Counted from the stretch's first letter, positions 35,248-43,831 are shown. The stretch is DNA of 64,000 nucleotides from Kocuria rhizophila DC2201 (GCF_000010285.1 NC_010617.1:2542001-2606000); one strand, 5' to 3'. A program made the numbers and translations. Notes: generated by a model from the letters alone, not told the origin.

Positions 35248-36456
35248 TCAGTCCCACTCGGAGAGGTAGCGCTCGATGGCCCGCCGCAGCCGGTCCACGC
35301 CCTCGCGGATCACGTCCGGGCCGTGGGTCACGAAGGACAGCCGCATGGTGGACTCGTCCGGGTCGTGGGCGTAGAAGGAGGAGCCCGGCACGAAGGCCAC
35401 ACCCTCCTCCACCGCGATCTGCAGCAGCCGGGTGGTGTCGATCCCGTGGCCCAGGCGCACCCAGAGGAACATCCCGCCGTCCGGGCGGGTGATCTGCGCC
35501 CCGGCGGGGAGCACCCGCTCGAGCTCCGCGTGCATGGCGCGGGCCCGCTCGGCGTAGACGGGACGCACGCGCTCCAGGTGCGCCTCGACGTCGGCGGTGT
35601 CCAGGTAGCGGGCCACGGCCAGCTGGTCCGGCACCGGGGACTGCAGCCCGATGGCCTGCTTGGCCACCGTGAGCGTGAACTGGATGGGGCCCTCCGAGCG
35701 CATCCACCCCACGCGCACCCCCGGTGCGATGATCTTGGACACCGAGTTCAGCAGGATGGTCTGGGCGGACATCCCCGGCAGCGAGGCGATGGGCGGCAGG
35801 GGCTCGCCCCTGTAGCAGAGCTCGCCGTACGGGTCGTCCTCCACCAGGGCGGTGCCGGTGCGCTGCAGCACGTCCGCCACGGCACGGCGCCGCTCCATGG
35901 ACATGCAGATCCCGGAGGGGTTCTGGAAGGAGGGGATCAGGTACACGAACGTGGGGTCGTGCTCCGCGATCAGCCGTTCCAGCTCGTCCGGGAGCACACC
36001 GTGCTCGTCCGTGGGCACACCCACCATGTGGGCGCCGTTGAGGTCGAAGGCCTGCACCGCGGCCAGGTAGGTGGGCCGCTCCACCAGGATGGTGTCCCCG
36101 CGGTTCACGAGGGCCTGGGCCACCACGAACAGCCCCTCCTGGGAGCCGGTGGTCACCTGGATCTGCTCCGCAGTGGTGGGCAGGTGGCGGCTGATCCGGC
36201 GGGCCGCCTGCTCCCGCAGCTCGACCTCCCCCTCGCTGGACGCGTACTGCAGGGCGCGCTGCGGCTGGTGCTCGAACACCCAGTCGTAGGCGGCCTTGAT
36301 GTCTTCCACCTCGAAGTACGCGGGGTCCGGAACACCGCCCGCGAAGGAGATCACCCCCTCCGCGGAGACCACCTCCAGCAGATCGCGCACGGGAGAGGAG
36401 TCCACCCCTCGCAGTCGGTCGGCAATGCGGTACGAGAAGGTCTCCGGAGTGCTCAT
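35248..36456 (-). CDS. PLP-dependent aminotransferase, class I/II (2-aminoadipate type)
   Basis: 402 aa. The PLP lysine lies in NSVSKIIAPGVRVGW, cofactor contacts in TGSQEGLFVVAQALVNRGD and LVEDDPYGEL, and the N-terminal substrate loop in SFAGGVPDP. Fold and motifs match the LysN/ARO8-like branch without the GntR domain of MocR regulators. ATG 36456 starts MSTPETFSYR. Co-oriented with the acyltransferase and possibly co-transcribed. Specificity (2-aminoadipate, aromatic or branched-chain) is unresolved. Confidence 0.9.
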   Translation of the reverse strand: MSTPETFSYRIADRLRGVDSSPVRDLLEVVSAEGVISFAGGVPDPAYFEVEDIKAAYDWVFEHQPQRALQYASSEGEVELREQAARRISRHLPTTAEQIQVTTGSQEGLFVVAQALVNRGDTILVERPTYLAAVQAFDLNGAHMVGVPTDEHGVLPDELERLIAEHDPTFVYLIPSFQNPSGICMSMERRRAVADVLQRTGTALVEDDPYGELCYRGEPLPPIASLPGMSAQTILLNSVSKIIAPGVRVGWMRSEGPIQFTLTVAKQAIGLQSPVPDQLAVARYLDTADVEAHLERVRPVYAERARAMHAELERVLPAGAQITRPDGGMFLWVRLGHGIDTTRLLQIAVEEGVAFVPGSSFYAHDPDESTMRLSFVTHGPDVIREGVDRLRRAIERYLSEWD

Positions 36457-36669
36457 GCCCCCATTCTCCCACCGCGTCCGAGCCGGTCGCCCACGGCGCA
36501 ACCGGATCGGGCACGGCGCAGCCGCCTCGGGCACGGTGCAGCCGAATCGGTCAGGGCGCAGCCGGATCGGGCGCCCGGCCGGGGACGTCGCGGTGCGGGC
36601 ACCTCGCCGGGTGGCGTCCGGCCGGGGACGTCCCAGATGGAGGACGCAGGGTCTCGGCCCCTCCGCGGT

Positions 36670-36894
36670 TCAGGCGTCCAGCGGCGTGCTCGCGCACCAC
36701 GCGCGCAGCAGGGCGTGCACGTGACGGTCGTAGGCGGCGTCGGCGTCCTCGCCGGGGAGCACGGGGCGGTGCATCTCGATCGCGATTCACCCGTGCACCC
36801 CCGTCCAGAGAGAGGCGCCGATCCGGTTCGCGGGGACGTCGTGGAAGATGCCCTCCCGGATCCCGGTGCGCACCGCGCGGGGTGCCCCGGGCAC
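36670..36894 (-). pseudogene. TetR-family regulator remnant (C-terminal domain only, with internal stop)
   Basis: Reading leftwards from about 36894, the frame gives APRAVRTGIREGIFHDVPAN then RIGASLWTGVHG, a TGA stop (36787-36789), and in the same frame IAIEMHRPVLPGEDADAAYD then RHVHALLRAWCASTPLDA and stop (36670-36672). LWTGVHG-x-IAIEMHRP is the usual C-terminal helix pair of TetR ligand domains. The DNA-binding half is missing, and the break coincides with a dispersed-repeat copy (36896-36905). Clearly nonfunctional. Confidence 0.75.
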
Positions 36895-36926
36895 GACGAC
36901 GCCGCACGGCGTCCCGGGCGCGGAGG
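36885..36926 (+). repeat. Dispersed repeat in a palindromic setting at a gene break
   Basis: GCCCCGGGCACGACGACGCC (36885-36904) runs on through GCACGGCGTCCCGGGC. The core is 36896-36905 and CCCGGG flanks both sides, so the whole unit can fold. It separates the TetR remnant from the DedA stop. Confidence 0.6.
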
Positions 36927-36928
36927 GT

Positions 36929-37600
36929 TCAGGCGACGCCGCGGGCCCGCCGGTTGCGCCGGATCCGCTTGAGCACCCACGTGAGCGCGAGCACGACCAC
37001 GGTGACCACCACGATCCGGGAGAACACGCCCGCGTACTGCTCGGCAATGTGCCAGTTCTCGCCCAGCACGTACCCCGCGAGCACGAAGATCGTGTTCCAG
37101 ACCAGGGACCCCGCGCCGCTCAGCAGCACGAACAGGCCGAAGCGCATCCGCTCGATGCCCGCGGGCACGGAGATCAGGGACCGGAAGATGGGGATCATCC
37201 GCCCGAAGAACACGGCCTTGCGGCCGTGGCGCTCGAACCAGGCCTCCGTGCGCTCCAGGTCCACGAGGTCCACCAGGGGCATCCGGTCCACCACCACGCG
37301 CAGCCGCCGCGGGCCGAGCGCGGCGCCGATCCAGTACAGCGCCACCGCGCCCACGACCGAGCCCAGGGTGGTCCAGAAGATCGCACCCCACAGGGTGAAG
37401 CCGCCCTGGCTCGCGGTGAACCCGGCGAGGGGGAGGATCACCTCGGAGGGCAGCGGGGGGAAGAGGTTCTCCAGGGCCACGAGCAGTCCCGCACCGGGTG
37501 CCCCGATGGCCTCCATGACGTCCACCACCCATCCTGCGATGCCGGAGAGCTGGGAGGAGGGATCGGGGGTGGTGGCGGCCAGGGTGGCAGGCAGGGACAT
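36929..37600 (-). CDS. DedA-family membrane protein
   Basis: 223 aa VTT-domain protein, a predicted polyprenyl-phosphate/phospholipid flippase or scramblase. Diagnostic blocks are ENLFPPLPSEVILPLAGF and FGRMIPIFRSLISVPAG, followed by GSLVWNTIFVLAGYVLG. The basic C-terminus RIRRNRRARG is typical. Start MSLPATLAATT at 37600 lies next to a divergent glycosylase gene. This is the second VTT-type protein in the window. Confidence 0.9.
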   Translation of the reverse strand: MSLPATLAATTPDPSSQLSGIAGWVVDVMEAIGAPGAGLLVALENLFPPLPSEVILPLAGFTASQGGFTLWGAIFWTTLGSVVGAVALYWIGAALGPRRLRVVVDRMPLVDLVDLERTEAWFERHGRKAVFFGRMIPIFRSLISVPAGIERMRFGLFVLLSGAGSLVWNTIFVLAGYVLGENWHIAEQYAGVFSRIVVVTVVVLALTWVLKRIRRNRRARGVA

Positions 37601-37702
37601 GTCGAGGTTCTCCGCACGTGGTCGTCAGGAGGACACCACGCTACTGGGGGTTGCTGGGGGGCCGCTTGGAGGTTCCGGGGCACTGCACGATTGAATGGGG
37701 TC

Positions 37703-38152
37703 ATGCGTCTGTGGTCACTTCACCCGTCCCTGCTGGATCGTCGCGCCCTCGTGGCGGACTGGCGCGAGGGGCTGCTCGCCCAGAAGGTGCTGCTGGGCGA
37801 GACCACGGGCTACACGCGCCACCCGCAGCTGCAGCGCTTCCGGGCCACGAGCGACCCGGTCGGCTTTGTGGCCGCGTACTTGCACGGTGTCGCGGACGAG
37901 GCCGACCGGCGCGGCTACGCCTTCGACCGCACCCGGGTGGTGCGCCCGGTGGACGCCGAACCCAGGTCCATCACGGTGACCACGGGCCAGCTGCGCTACG
38001 AGTTCGAGTTCCTGCTGCAGAAGGTGCTCGCCCGCGATCCCGAGTGGGCGCGCACCGCGCTGGACGGCTCGGATCCCGACGCCGCCCCCGCCCACCCGCT
38101 GTTCGCGGTGGTCCCCGGGGAAGTGGCCGAGTGGGAACGGACCAGGAGCTGA
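37703..38152 (+). CDS. Pyrimidine-dimer DNA glycosylase / endonuclease V-type protein
   Basis: 149 aa. Opening MRLWSLHPSLLDRRALVADW with TGYTRHPQLQRFR and YLHGVADEADRRGYAF is the standard bacterial version of the T4 endonuclease V-like excision family, predicted to cut at UV dimers or to be a structural relative. Near its C-terminus DGSDPDAAPAHP has a partial dispersed-repeat core. It sits close to ada-alkA and ogt, giving a local DNA-repair group. Activity is inferred from family only. Confidence 0.78.
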   Translation: MRLWSLHPSLLDRRALVADWREGLLAQKVLLGETTGYTRHPQLQRFRATSDPVGFVAAYLHGVADEADRRGYAFDRTRVVRPVDAEPRSITVTTGQLRYEFEFLLQKVLARDPEWARTALDGSDPDAAPAHPLFAVVPGEVAEWERTRS

Positions 38153-38163
38153 CCGGGGACGCC

Positions 38164-38197
38164 CGGTAGGAACCGGGCGTGCGGCGTCGTCGTGCGC
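38164..38197 (-). repeat. Dispersed repeat with adjoining hairpin
   Basis: GCCCGGT-AGGA-ACCGGGC hairpin (38161-38178) is directly followed by an exact reverse copy GCGGCGTCGT (38181-38190) at the 5' edge of a broken hydrolase gene. Confidence 0.6.
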
Positions 38198-38216
38198 GGC
38201 GAGGGCACTGGCCGCG

Positions 38217-38661
38217 GTGCTGGCGCTGGCCGTGGGAGGGCTGCTGCTCTGGAGCGGCACCGGTGTGATGAGCGCCGAGCCCGGGCCCTGGGAGGGCGTG
38301 CAGCACGATCCCGCGATCCGTGTGGAGCAGGGGGACTCCGCCGTGGTGCTGCACCCGGCGCACCCCGTGGGCACGCAGCGCGGGCTGGTGTTCTACCCGG
38401 GGGCCAAGGTGGAGCCGGAGGCCTGTGCGGCGCGGCTGTCCGGGTTGGTGGCCGAGGAGGGGATGACGGTGGTGATCCCGGACCCGTGGCTGCACCTGGC
38501 CCTGTTCGACCGCCGGGACGCCACCGCCTTCACCGCCGAGGCGCCGCAGGTGAACGACTGGTTCGTGGGAGGCCACTCGATGGGCGGGGTGCGGGCGTGC
38601 CGGCTGGCCCCGGAGTCCGAGGGCCTGCTGCTGCTGGGCTCCTACTGCGCCACGGACCGCA
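38217..38661 (+). pseudogene. Truncated DLH-like alpha/beta hydrolase
   Basis: From GTG 38217 the frame gives a membrane anchor (LALAVGGLLLWSGTGVM), then RGLVFYPGAKVEPEACAARL, NDWFVGGHSMGGVRACRLAP with nucleophile GHSMGG, and LLLLGSYCATD, all typical of a small hydrolase. After CATD the sequence stops resembling the family. The Asp and His of the triad, expected in the next 80-100 residues, are absent, and the frame runs to a stop at 38786 through unrelated residues. The missing half is replaced by the end of a tspO gene in another frame. The original start is also lost at the upstream repeat. Confidence 0.7.
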
Positions 38662-38748
38662 GACCGCTCGTGGCTCTGCCTGCTCCCGTATCTCGGGTGG
38701 GTCACGTTCGCCGCGGCCCTGAACCTGGGGATCGCACTGCTCAACTGA
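38662..38748 (+). pseudogene. 3' remnant of tspO (translocator protein family)
   Basis: A second frame reads DRSWLCLLPYLGWVTFAAAL, NLGIALLN and stop at 38746-38748. The LLPYLxWVxFAxxLNxxIxxLN block is the diagnostic last helix of TspO/MBR proteins. Only about 28 residues remain, joined directly to the truncated hydrolase. A single deletion removing the end of one gene and most of the next explains both fragments. Confidence 0.7.
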
Positions 38749-38819
38749 CGCCCGCCCCGCCGAGCGCCGTGTCCGAAACCCGCTAGCGTCTGGCGCCGGA
38801 CGGTGCGAGTCTGGTGGGC

Positions 38820-40418
38820 ATGCCCACCCAGGACACCGCCTCCGACGAGCGCTACCGCGCCGTCCGCTCACGGGACGCCCGCTTCGACGGGCAGTTCGTG
38901 ATGGCCGTGCGCACCACCGGGATCTACTGCCGCCCCAGCTGCCCGGCCCGCACCCCGCGCCGCGAGAACGTGGAGTTCTTCCGCACGAGCGCGGCCGCCC
39001 ACGCAGCGGGTTTCCGGGCCTGCAAGCGCTGCGCGCCCGAGGCCGTTCCGGGCTCCCCCGAGTGGGACGTGCGCGGGGACGTGGCCGGGCGCGCCATGCG
39101 GCTGATCGCCGAGGGCGTCGTGGACCGCGAAGGGATCGAGGGACTCGCGCGGCGCACCGGGTACTCGCCCCGCCACCTCACCCGTGTGCTGGGCGAGGAG
39201 CTCGGTGCGGGACCGCTCGCCCTGGCCCGGGCCCACCGCGCACAGACGGCCCGTGCCCTGCTCACGCAGACGGAGCTGAAGGTCTCCGAGATCGCCTTCT
39301 CGGCGGGGTTCTCCAGCGTGCGCCAGTGCAACGAGGTGATCCGTGCCGTCTACGACATGACACCCCTGCAGCTGCGCGAGCAGGGCCGGCGCACCTCCGG
39401 GGCTCGTGCGCCCTCCCACGGCCGCCCCGGGCACGACGCCGCACGGCCCGCCTCCCTGCCCCGCCCCGCGGTGCAGCGGAACACCTCCCGCAACGCGACC
39501 CTCTCCTCGGCCGCGGACTTCGGCGAGGTGGACCTGGCCCTGAGCTACCGCGCACCCCTGGACCTGCACGGCCTGTTCGTGTGGTTCGCGGTGCACGCCG
39601 TCGAGGGGGTGGAGGTCGGGACGGCCACCTCCTACTCCCGGACCCTGCGCCTGCCGGGCGGCCCCGCGTGGCTGCGGGTGTACCGGCGGGGCGCGGACGA
39701 GCTGCGGATGCGTGCCCGTCTCACGGACCTCGCGGACCTGCCCGCCCTGATCGCACGGGTCCGGAGGCTCTTCGACCTGGACGCCGACCCCCTCGCCGTG
39801 GACGAGGCGCTCTCCCACGTGCCCGCCCTGCGCCCGCTCGTCGCGGCCCGGCCGGGGCTGCGCGTCGTCGGCTCCGCGGACCCGGAGGAGACGCTGATCC
39901 GCACCCTGATCGGCCAGCAGATCTCCCTGGCCGCCGCGCGCACCGTGCTCGGCGCCCGCACGCGGGAGATGGGCGAGCCCGCCCCGGAGTTCGCCCCCGG
40001 GCTGAGCCACATGTTCCCCACCGCGGCGGCGATCGCGGAGCACGGCGAGCGCTTCCTGCGCGGCCCCGCGGCCAGGGTGCGCGCGGTGCTCGGGGCCGCG
40101 AGCGCCGTCGCCTCCGGGGAGCTGAGCCTCTCCCCCGGGGACGACGCCGCCCAGCAGCGTGCCGCTCTGCTCGCCCTTCCCGGGGTGGGGCCGTGGACCG
40201 CGGACCACGTGCGCATGCGGGTCACCGGGGACCCGGACGTGTTCCTGGTGGACGACGGCGCTCTGCGGGCCGGCGCGCAGCGGATCGGTCTGCCCGGGGA
40301 CAAGAAGGCGCTGACCGCGTGGGCGCAGAGCGCCGCCCCGTGGCGCAGCTACGCCACCACCCACCTGTGGGGTCCGCTGACCCCACCCGCCACCTTCGAC
40401 GAGAGCGAGCAGCCATGA
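38820..40418 (+). CDS. alkA: Ada-AlkA fusion: methylphosphotriester sensor/regulator plus 3-methyladenine DNA glycosylase
   Basis: 532 aa with three parts. The zinc-cysteine Ada domain has Cys in [11 protein letters not shown] and ACKRCAPE. AraC-type helix-turn-helix motifs follow ([20 protein letters not shown]). The AlkA HhH-GPD glycosylase has [20 protein letters not shown], hairpin [18 protein letters not shown] and the catalytic Asp in [10 protein letters not shown]. It senses alkylated DNA, activates repair genes and excises alkylated bases. The interdomain linker contains [13 protein letters not shown] from a dispersed-repeat copy (39433-39442); GDDAAQQ (40141-40150) is another. Its stop overlaps the ogt start, the same fusion and order as Mycobacterium alkA-ogt. 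Confidence 0.93.
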   Translation: MPTQDTASDERYRAVRSRDARFDGQFVMAVRTTGIYCRPSCPARTPRRENVEFFRTSAAAHAAGFRACKRCAPEAVPGSPEWDVRGDVAGRAMRLIAEGVVDREGIEGLARRTGYSPRHLTRVLGEELGAGPLALARAHRAQTARALLTQTELKVSEIAFSAGFSSVRQCNEVIRAVYDMTPLQLREQGRRTSGARAPSHGRPGHDAARPASLPRPAVQRNTSRNATLSSAADFGEVDLALSYRAPLDLHGLFVWFAVHAVEGVEVGTATSYSRTLRLPGGPAWLRVYRRGADELRMRARLTDLADLPALIARVRRLFDLDADPLAVDEALSHVPALRPLVAARPGLRVVGSADPEETLIRTLIGQQISLAAARTVLGARTREMGEPAPEFAPGLSHMFPTAAAIAEHGERFLRGPAARVRAVLGAASAVASGELSLSPGDDAAQQRAALLALPGVGPWTADHVRMRVTGDPDVFLVDDGALRAGAQRIGLPGDKKALTAWAQSAAPWRSYATTHLWGPLTPPATFDESEQP

Positions 40419-40918
40419 CCCACACCGTGGAGACCATCGACACCCCGGACGGCCCGTTCACGGCCGTGGCCGGGCCGGACGGGACGGTGCTCGCGTCGGG
40501 GTGGACCGCGTCCCCCGAGGAGGCGCTCGCCCGGGTGCGGGCGGAGTGGCGCCCGCGGGACGTGCGCACCGGGCCCGTGGCCGCGATGGACGCCGTGCGG
40601 GCGTTCTACGCCGGTGAGCTCGACCCGGTCATGGCCGTGCCCGTGGAGGTGCACGGCACGAACGGGCAGCTCGCCGGGTGGGAGCAGCTGCGGCGCATCC
40701 GGCCCGGTGATCCGCTCACGTACACGGAGTTCGCCGAGGCTCTGGGCACCCCGCGGGCGGTGCGGGCGGCGGCGTCCGTGTGCGCGCGCAATCCCGTGGC
40801 GCTGTTCGTGCCGTGCCACCGCGTGCTGCGCGGGGACGGCTCGATGGGTGGCTTCGCGTGGGGCGAGGACGTGAAGCGGAGCCTGCTGGAGCGGGAGGCG
40901 GCGGGGCGGGCGCGCTGA
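40415..40918 (+). CDS. ogt: Methylated-DNA-protein-cysteine methyltransferase
   Basis: 167 aa suicide repair protein for O6-methylguanine. Active-site block [20 protein letters not shown] contains the acceptor Cys in PCHRV. The upstream helix-turn-helix ([20 protein letters not shown]) flips the base. Start ATG 40415 overlaps the alkA stop (ATGA), so translation is coupled and both genes belong to the adaptive response. Confidence 0.95.
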   Translation: MTHTVETIDTPDGPFTAVAGPDGTVLASGWTASPEEALARVRAEWRPRDVRTGPVAAMDAVRAFYAGELDPVMAVPVEVHGTNGQLAGWEQLRRIRPGDPLTYTEFAEALGTPRAVRAAASVCARNPVALFVPCHRVLRGDGSMGGFAWGEDVKRSLLEREAAGRAR

Positions 40919-40969
40919 GCCCTGAGTGTGACCGAGCGACCGTGGTGCCGGGGATGTTCTGGACGCCGC

Positions 40970-41002
40970 GGAGCCGGGCACCGCATAGGGGCGCCCGGCT
41001 CC
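40970..41002 (+). terminator. Terminator after ogt
   Basis: Ten-base stem GGAGCCGGGC/GCCCGGCTCC (40970-40979, 40993-41002) with a 13-base loop, 52 bases after the stop. Confidence 0.75.
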
Positions 41003-41128
41003 CGCCCGCCCGGACCGCGCGTCGTCGCACCCGACCGTCAGCGCCCCGCGGCACCACCGTGCCGCGTGAGGGCGCCCGATGCACCGTCACTCCCCGCCCC
41101 CGGAGGTCCCCCGGGGGCGTGACAGACT

Positions 41129-41920
41129 GTGCGGGTGGAACGGGTGAGCGCGGCGCAGGGCAGGACGTGCAGCGTCGTCATCCCCGTGCGCAACGACGCC
41201 GCCTACCTGGAACGCTGCCTGCAGGCCCTCCGGCGCCAGACCCGCGTTCCGGACGAGATCGTGGTGGTGGACAACGCGTCCTCCGACCACCTGCGGGAGG
41301 TTCTCGCGCGGCACCCCGAGGTGCAGTGCGTGCGGGAGCCCGAGCCCGGCGTCGCCCACGCGGCCGCGGCGGGATACGACGCCGCACGCGGTGACCTGAT
41401 CCTGCGCTGCGACGCGGACAGCCTGCCCGCGCCCACGTGGATCGAGCGGCACGTGAGCAGTCTGACCCGCGCACTGGACGAGCCCCGCGGCAGGGACGCG
41501 GTGGCGGTGTCCGGGGTGGCGCGCTTCGGCCCGCAGTGCCCGGGCCTGGGGCGTATCGCGGGTGCCGCCTACATCACGGCCTACCGGCTGGTGGCCGGGA
41601 CCGCGCTGGGGCACTGGGCGCTGTGGGGCTCGGACATGGCCTTCACGCGCGAGTGGTGGCGGCGGGTCTCCGTCGAGGTCCACCGCGACGCCCGCGTGCA
41701 CGACGACTTCGACCTCAGCTTCCGCGTGCGTCCCCACGAACGGGTGCTCATGGACCCCGGCAGTGCGGCGGTGGTCTCGTGGCGGGCGGTGGTCTCGCCC
41801 GCGCGGATCCGGCGCCAGCTGCGCATGGCATCGGCCACCGTGGCCGCCAACTGGCGCGCGCAGCGGCCGTGGGTGCGCATTCGGCGCCGCCTGCTCGGCG
41901 GACGGGGTGACCGCGCGTGA
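41129..41920 (+). CDS. Family 2 glycosyltransferase
   Basis: About 263 aa, GT-A fold. CSVVIPVRNDAAYLERCLQA at the nucleotide site, DEIVVVDNASSD, and the metal motif RCDADS (DxD) are present, then WGSDMAFTREWW and HDDFDLSFRV, the ED/DD catalytic region. Starts at GTG 41129, 41135 or 41144 are all possible; CAGACT at 41123-41128 would suit a leaderless start at 41135. The next gene overlaps by four bases (GTGA), implying coupling. Acceptor unknown. Confidence 0.82.
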   Translation: MRVERVSAAQGRTCSVVIPVRNDAAYLERCLQALRRQTRVPDEIVVVDNASSDHLREVLARHPEVQCVREPEPGVAHAAAAGYDAARGDLILRCDADSLPAPTWIERHVSSLTRALDEPRGRDAVAVSGVARFGPQCPGLGRIAGAAYITAYRLVAGTALGHWALWGSDMAFTREWWRRVSVEVHRDARVHDDFDLSFRVRPHERVLMDPGSAAVVSWRAVVSPARIRRQLRMASATVAANWRAQRPWVRIRRRLLGGRGDRA

Positions 41921-42660
41921 CGCCCGGCTCCTCCCCTTCGGGCACGTCCCGGGGCAACGACGCCGCACGGTCCCCCGTGCGCACCCGTCTTCAGCAGGCG
42001 TCGGCTCACCGGGGCCCGAGCTCGGGCTGCGAGCCAGACGGCGCGGCAGCGGCGTCGTTACCGTCGGAGCGAGCGGGCGCGGGGAGGTCGACGGCAGCCG
42101 GTGACACCCCCGGTCGACGCACGGGGTGGATACGGCGAGCCGGTGCGGGGGCGGCGTCGGCGACGTGCTTCACCGCCGTGCTCGTGGCCGGGGCCTACGC
42201 CCTGGACGCGCGCTGGGTGGATGCCGCCGTGCTGATGCTGGCCGGGCTGGGTCAGGTGCTCGCGTTCCTGTGGTTCCGCGCGCCGTGGCCGCGTGCGCTG
42301 TGCTCGGTGGTGCTGCTCACCGCGGCGGTGAGCGCGGCCGAGCAGCTGTACAGCCGGATCTGGTGGTGGGACATCCTCATCCACTTCGTGGCGCTGTACG
42401 CGCTGGTGTGGATGCTGTGGAACCGGGTGCTGCGCGGCAGCGGACAGCTGCGGAACCGCGTGCGGAACGCGCGCCGGGAACCGTACCTGCTGTGCGCGCT
42501 GGCGGGTCTGGCGATCGCCACGGTGTGGGAGGTCATGGAGCTTCTGGGGTTCCTGTACGTGACCCCGGAGATCCACATCCCGCCCCTGGACACTCTCGGG
42601 GACGTGACCGTGGGGGTGTTGGGCGCCGCCCTGGTGGGGCGGCATCGCGCGCCGCGGTGA
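41917..42660 (+). CDS. Membrane protein, YjdF/DUF2238-like
   Basis: 247 aa. Residues 1 to about 75 are disordered and hold an inverted pair of dispersed repeats (41957-41966 read as GNDAARSP; 42049-42058). About five hydrophobic helices follow. SRIWWWDILIHFVALYALVW and VWEVMELLG with PPLDTLGDVTVGVLGAALVG match the WWD-HF and WE-E-DTxGD pattern of YjdF-like proteins. Coupled to the glycosyltransferase by GTGA overlap. Function unknown; a role in glycan or lipid modification is possible from context. Confidence 0.65.
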   Translation: MTPGSSPSGTSRGNDAARSPVRTRLQQASAHRGPSSGCEPDGAAAASLPSERAGAGRSTAAGDTPGRRTGWIRRAGAGAASATCFTAVLVAGAYALDARWVDAAVLMLAGLGQVLAFLWFRAPWPRALCSVVLLTAAVSAAEQLYSRIWWWDILIHFVALYALVWMLWNRVLRGSGQLRNRVRNARREPYLLCALAGLAIATVWEVMELLGFLYVTPEIHIPPLDTLGDVTVGVLGAALVGRHRAPR

Positions 42661-42738
42661 GCACGAGTGCGCGTGACGGGCAGGGGGAATCCCAGCGGCT
42701 TGCCCGTGGCGGGCACCCGACCCGTGGGCCGGCCGGGG

Positions 42739-42773
42739 CGCACCGCTCGCGGCGCGCTCCGGCCGGCGGTGCG
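42739..42773. terminator. Hairpin between convergent genes
   Basis: CGCACCG (42739-42745) pairs with CGGTGCG (42767-42773) just before the DoxX stop. Confidence 0.5.
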
Positions 42774-42779
42774 CGTGAC

Positions 42780-43214
42780 TTACCTGCGCCGGTCCCGCAG
42801 GGCGCCGGTGGACCACAGTGCAGCGGCGATCAGGACGGGCTGGAAGAACAGGCGCACGAAGCGCTTGGTGTCCGTGTCCAGGCCGAAGCCGTCCCGGTGG
42901 TGGATCCACTGGGCCAGGTTGCCGGGGAACACCGCGGCGAAGAAGCCGGCGGCGACCAGCCCGACCGTGCGGCGTCGTGACCGGGCGGCGACCAGGGAGA
43001 GGCCCAGGCCAATCTCGACCACGCCGGAGGCGAGGACGGTGGCGTCCGTGTCCAGGGGAACGAACTCGGGCACCTGCGCCTGGAACTCGTCACGGGCGAA
43101 GGTCAGATGGCTGACGCCCGCGAAGGCCAGGAAGCCGCCGAGCGCGGTGCGGACGATGTGGCGGGCGGGGGGGAGCTTGGGTGCCTTGCGGCGAGACGGG
43201 GTGGGGAGGTCCAT
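42780..43214 (-). CDS. DoxX-like membrane protein
   Basis: 144 aa, four hydrophobic helices: RTALGGFLAFAGVSHLTFAR, VLASGVVEIGLGLSLVAA, VGLVAAGFFAAVFPGNLAQW and the last near the C-terminus. The pattern with F-x-G-x-x-H in helix 1 and a GNL-Q turn suits small DoxX-type proteins. ARSRRRTVGLV between helices 2 and 3 is a dispersed-repeat copy (42969-42978) read as Arg. Its start overlaps the ohr stop (ATGA), so it is co-expressed with the peroxide-resistance gene. Confidence 0.78.
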   Translation of the reverse strand: MDLPTPSRRKAPKLPPARHIVRTALGGFLAFAGVSHLTFARDEFQAQVPEFVPLDTDATVLASGVVEIGLGLSLVAARSRRRTVGLVAAGFFAAVFPGNLAQWIHHRDGFGLDTDTKRFVRLFFQPVLIAAALWSTGALRDRRR

Positions 43215-43636
43215 CACTCGTCCACCACCGTCACAGTGACCTCGATGTTGCCGCGCGTGGCGTTGGAGTAGGGGCATACCTGGTGGGCGGCGTCGGCGAG
43301 TTCCTGGGCTTTGTCGTGCTCGAGCCCGGGAACGACCACCTCGAGCTGCACGGCCAGGCCGAAGCCACCCTCTTCGTTGTTGCCGATCTGCACGCGGGCA
43401 CCCACCGCGGAATCGCCGAGCGAGACCTTCTGCTGGCGGGCGACCATCTGCAGCGCCGAGTGGAAGCACGCGGCGTACCCGGCGGCGAAGAGCTGCTCGG
43501 GGTTGGCGCCGTTGCCGGAACCACCCATCTCCTTCGGAATGGCGAGGTCGAACTGCAGGGAGCCGTCCTTGAGAGCCACGCTGCCGTTGCGGCCCGCGCC
43601 CTGGGCAAGTGCTTCTGCGGTGTAGAGAGCGTCCAT
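43214..43636 (-). CDS. ohr: Organic hydroperoxide resistance protein
   Basis: 140 aa thiol peroxidase of the OsmC/Ohr fold. The two redox cysteines lie in GYAACFHSALQMVA and VCPYSNATRGN, the spacing of Ohr. Start MDALYTAEALAQGAGRNG at 43636 follows AAGGAG. A well-formed promoter overlapped by a perfect palindrome lies about 190 bases upstream, so regulation by an OhrR-type MarR repressor is likely, although ohrR is not in the window. Confidence 0.93.
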   Translation of the reverse strand: MDALYTAEALAQGAGRNGSVALKDGSLQFDLAIPKEMGGSGNGANPEQLFAAGYAACFHSALQMVARQQKVSLGDSAVGARVQIGNNEEGGFGLAVQLEVVVPGLEHDKAQELADAAHQVCPYSNATRGNIEVTVTVVDE

Positions 43637-43667
43637 GATGTTTTCTCCTTCGCTGGCGGAACTGGCA

Positions 43668-43694
43668 GGTCTCGACCCCCCAAGAACCGAGACC
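43668..43694 (-). promoter_or_regulatory. Hairpin in the long ohr leader
   Basis: GGTCTCG/CGAGACC stem with a 13-base loop in the 190-base 5' leader of ohr. It could be a leftover terminator or an attenuator. Confidence 0.35.
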
Positions 43695-43831
43695 CGCCAT
43701 GGTGGTACCGCGCGTGGGTGGGCACCTCCCGGACCGACGGTCCGCGGCGCCCGCTCATGACACGTGGTCGCGTCAGGTGCTCGGCGTGATGGCGGGGGGG
43801 GACCGGACGCCGGGCAACGCGACCGAGGTCG

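Noticed and set aside
37703-38786. Treating 38217-38786 as a normal hydrolase gene
   Set aside because: The C-terminal 40 residues are an out-of-frame reading of a TspO fragment, and the triad Asp and His are missing.
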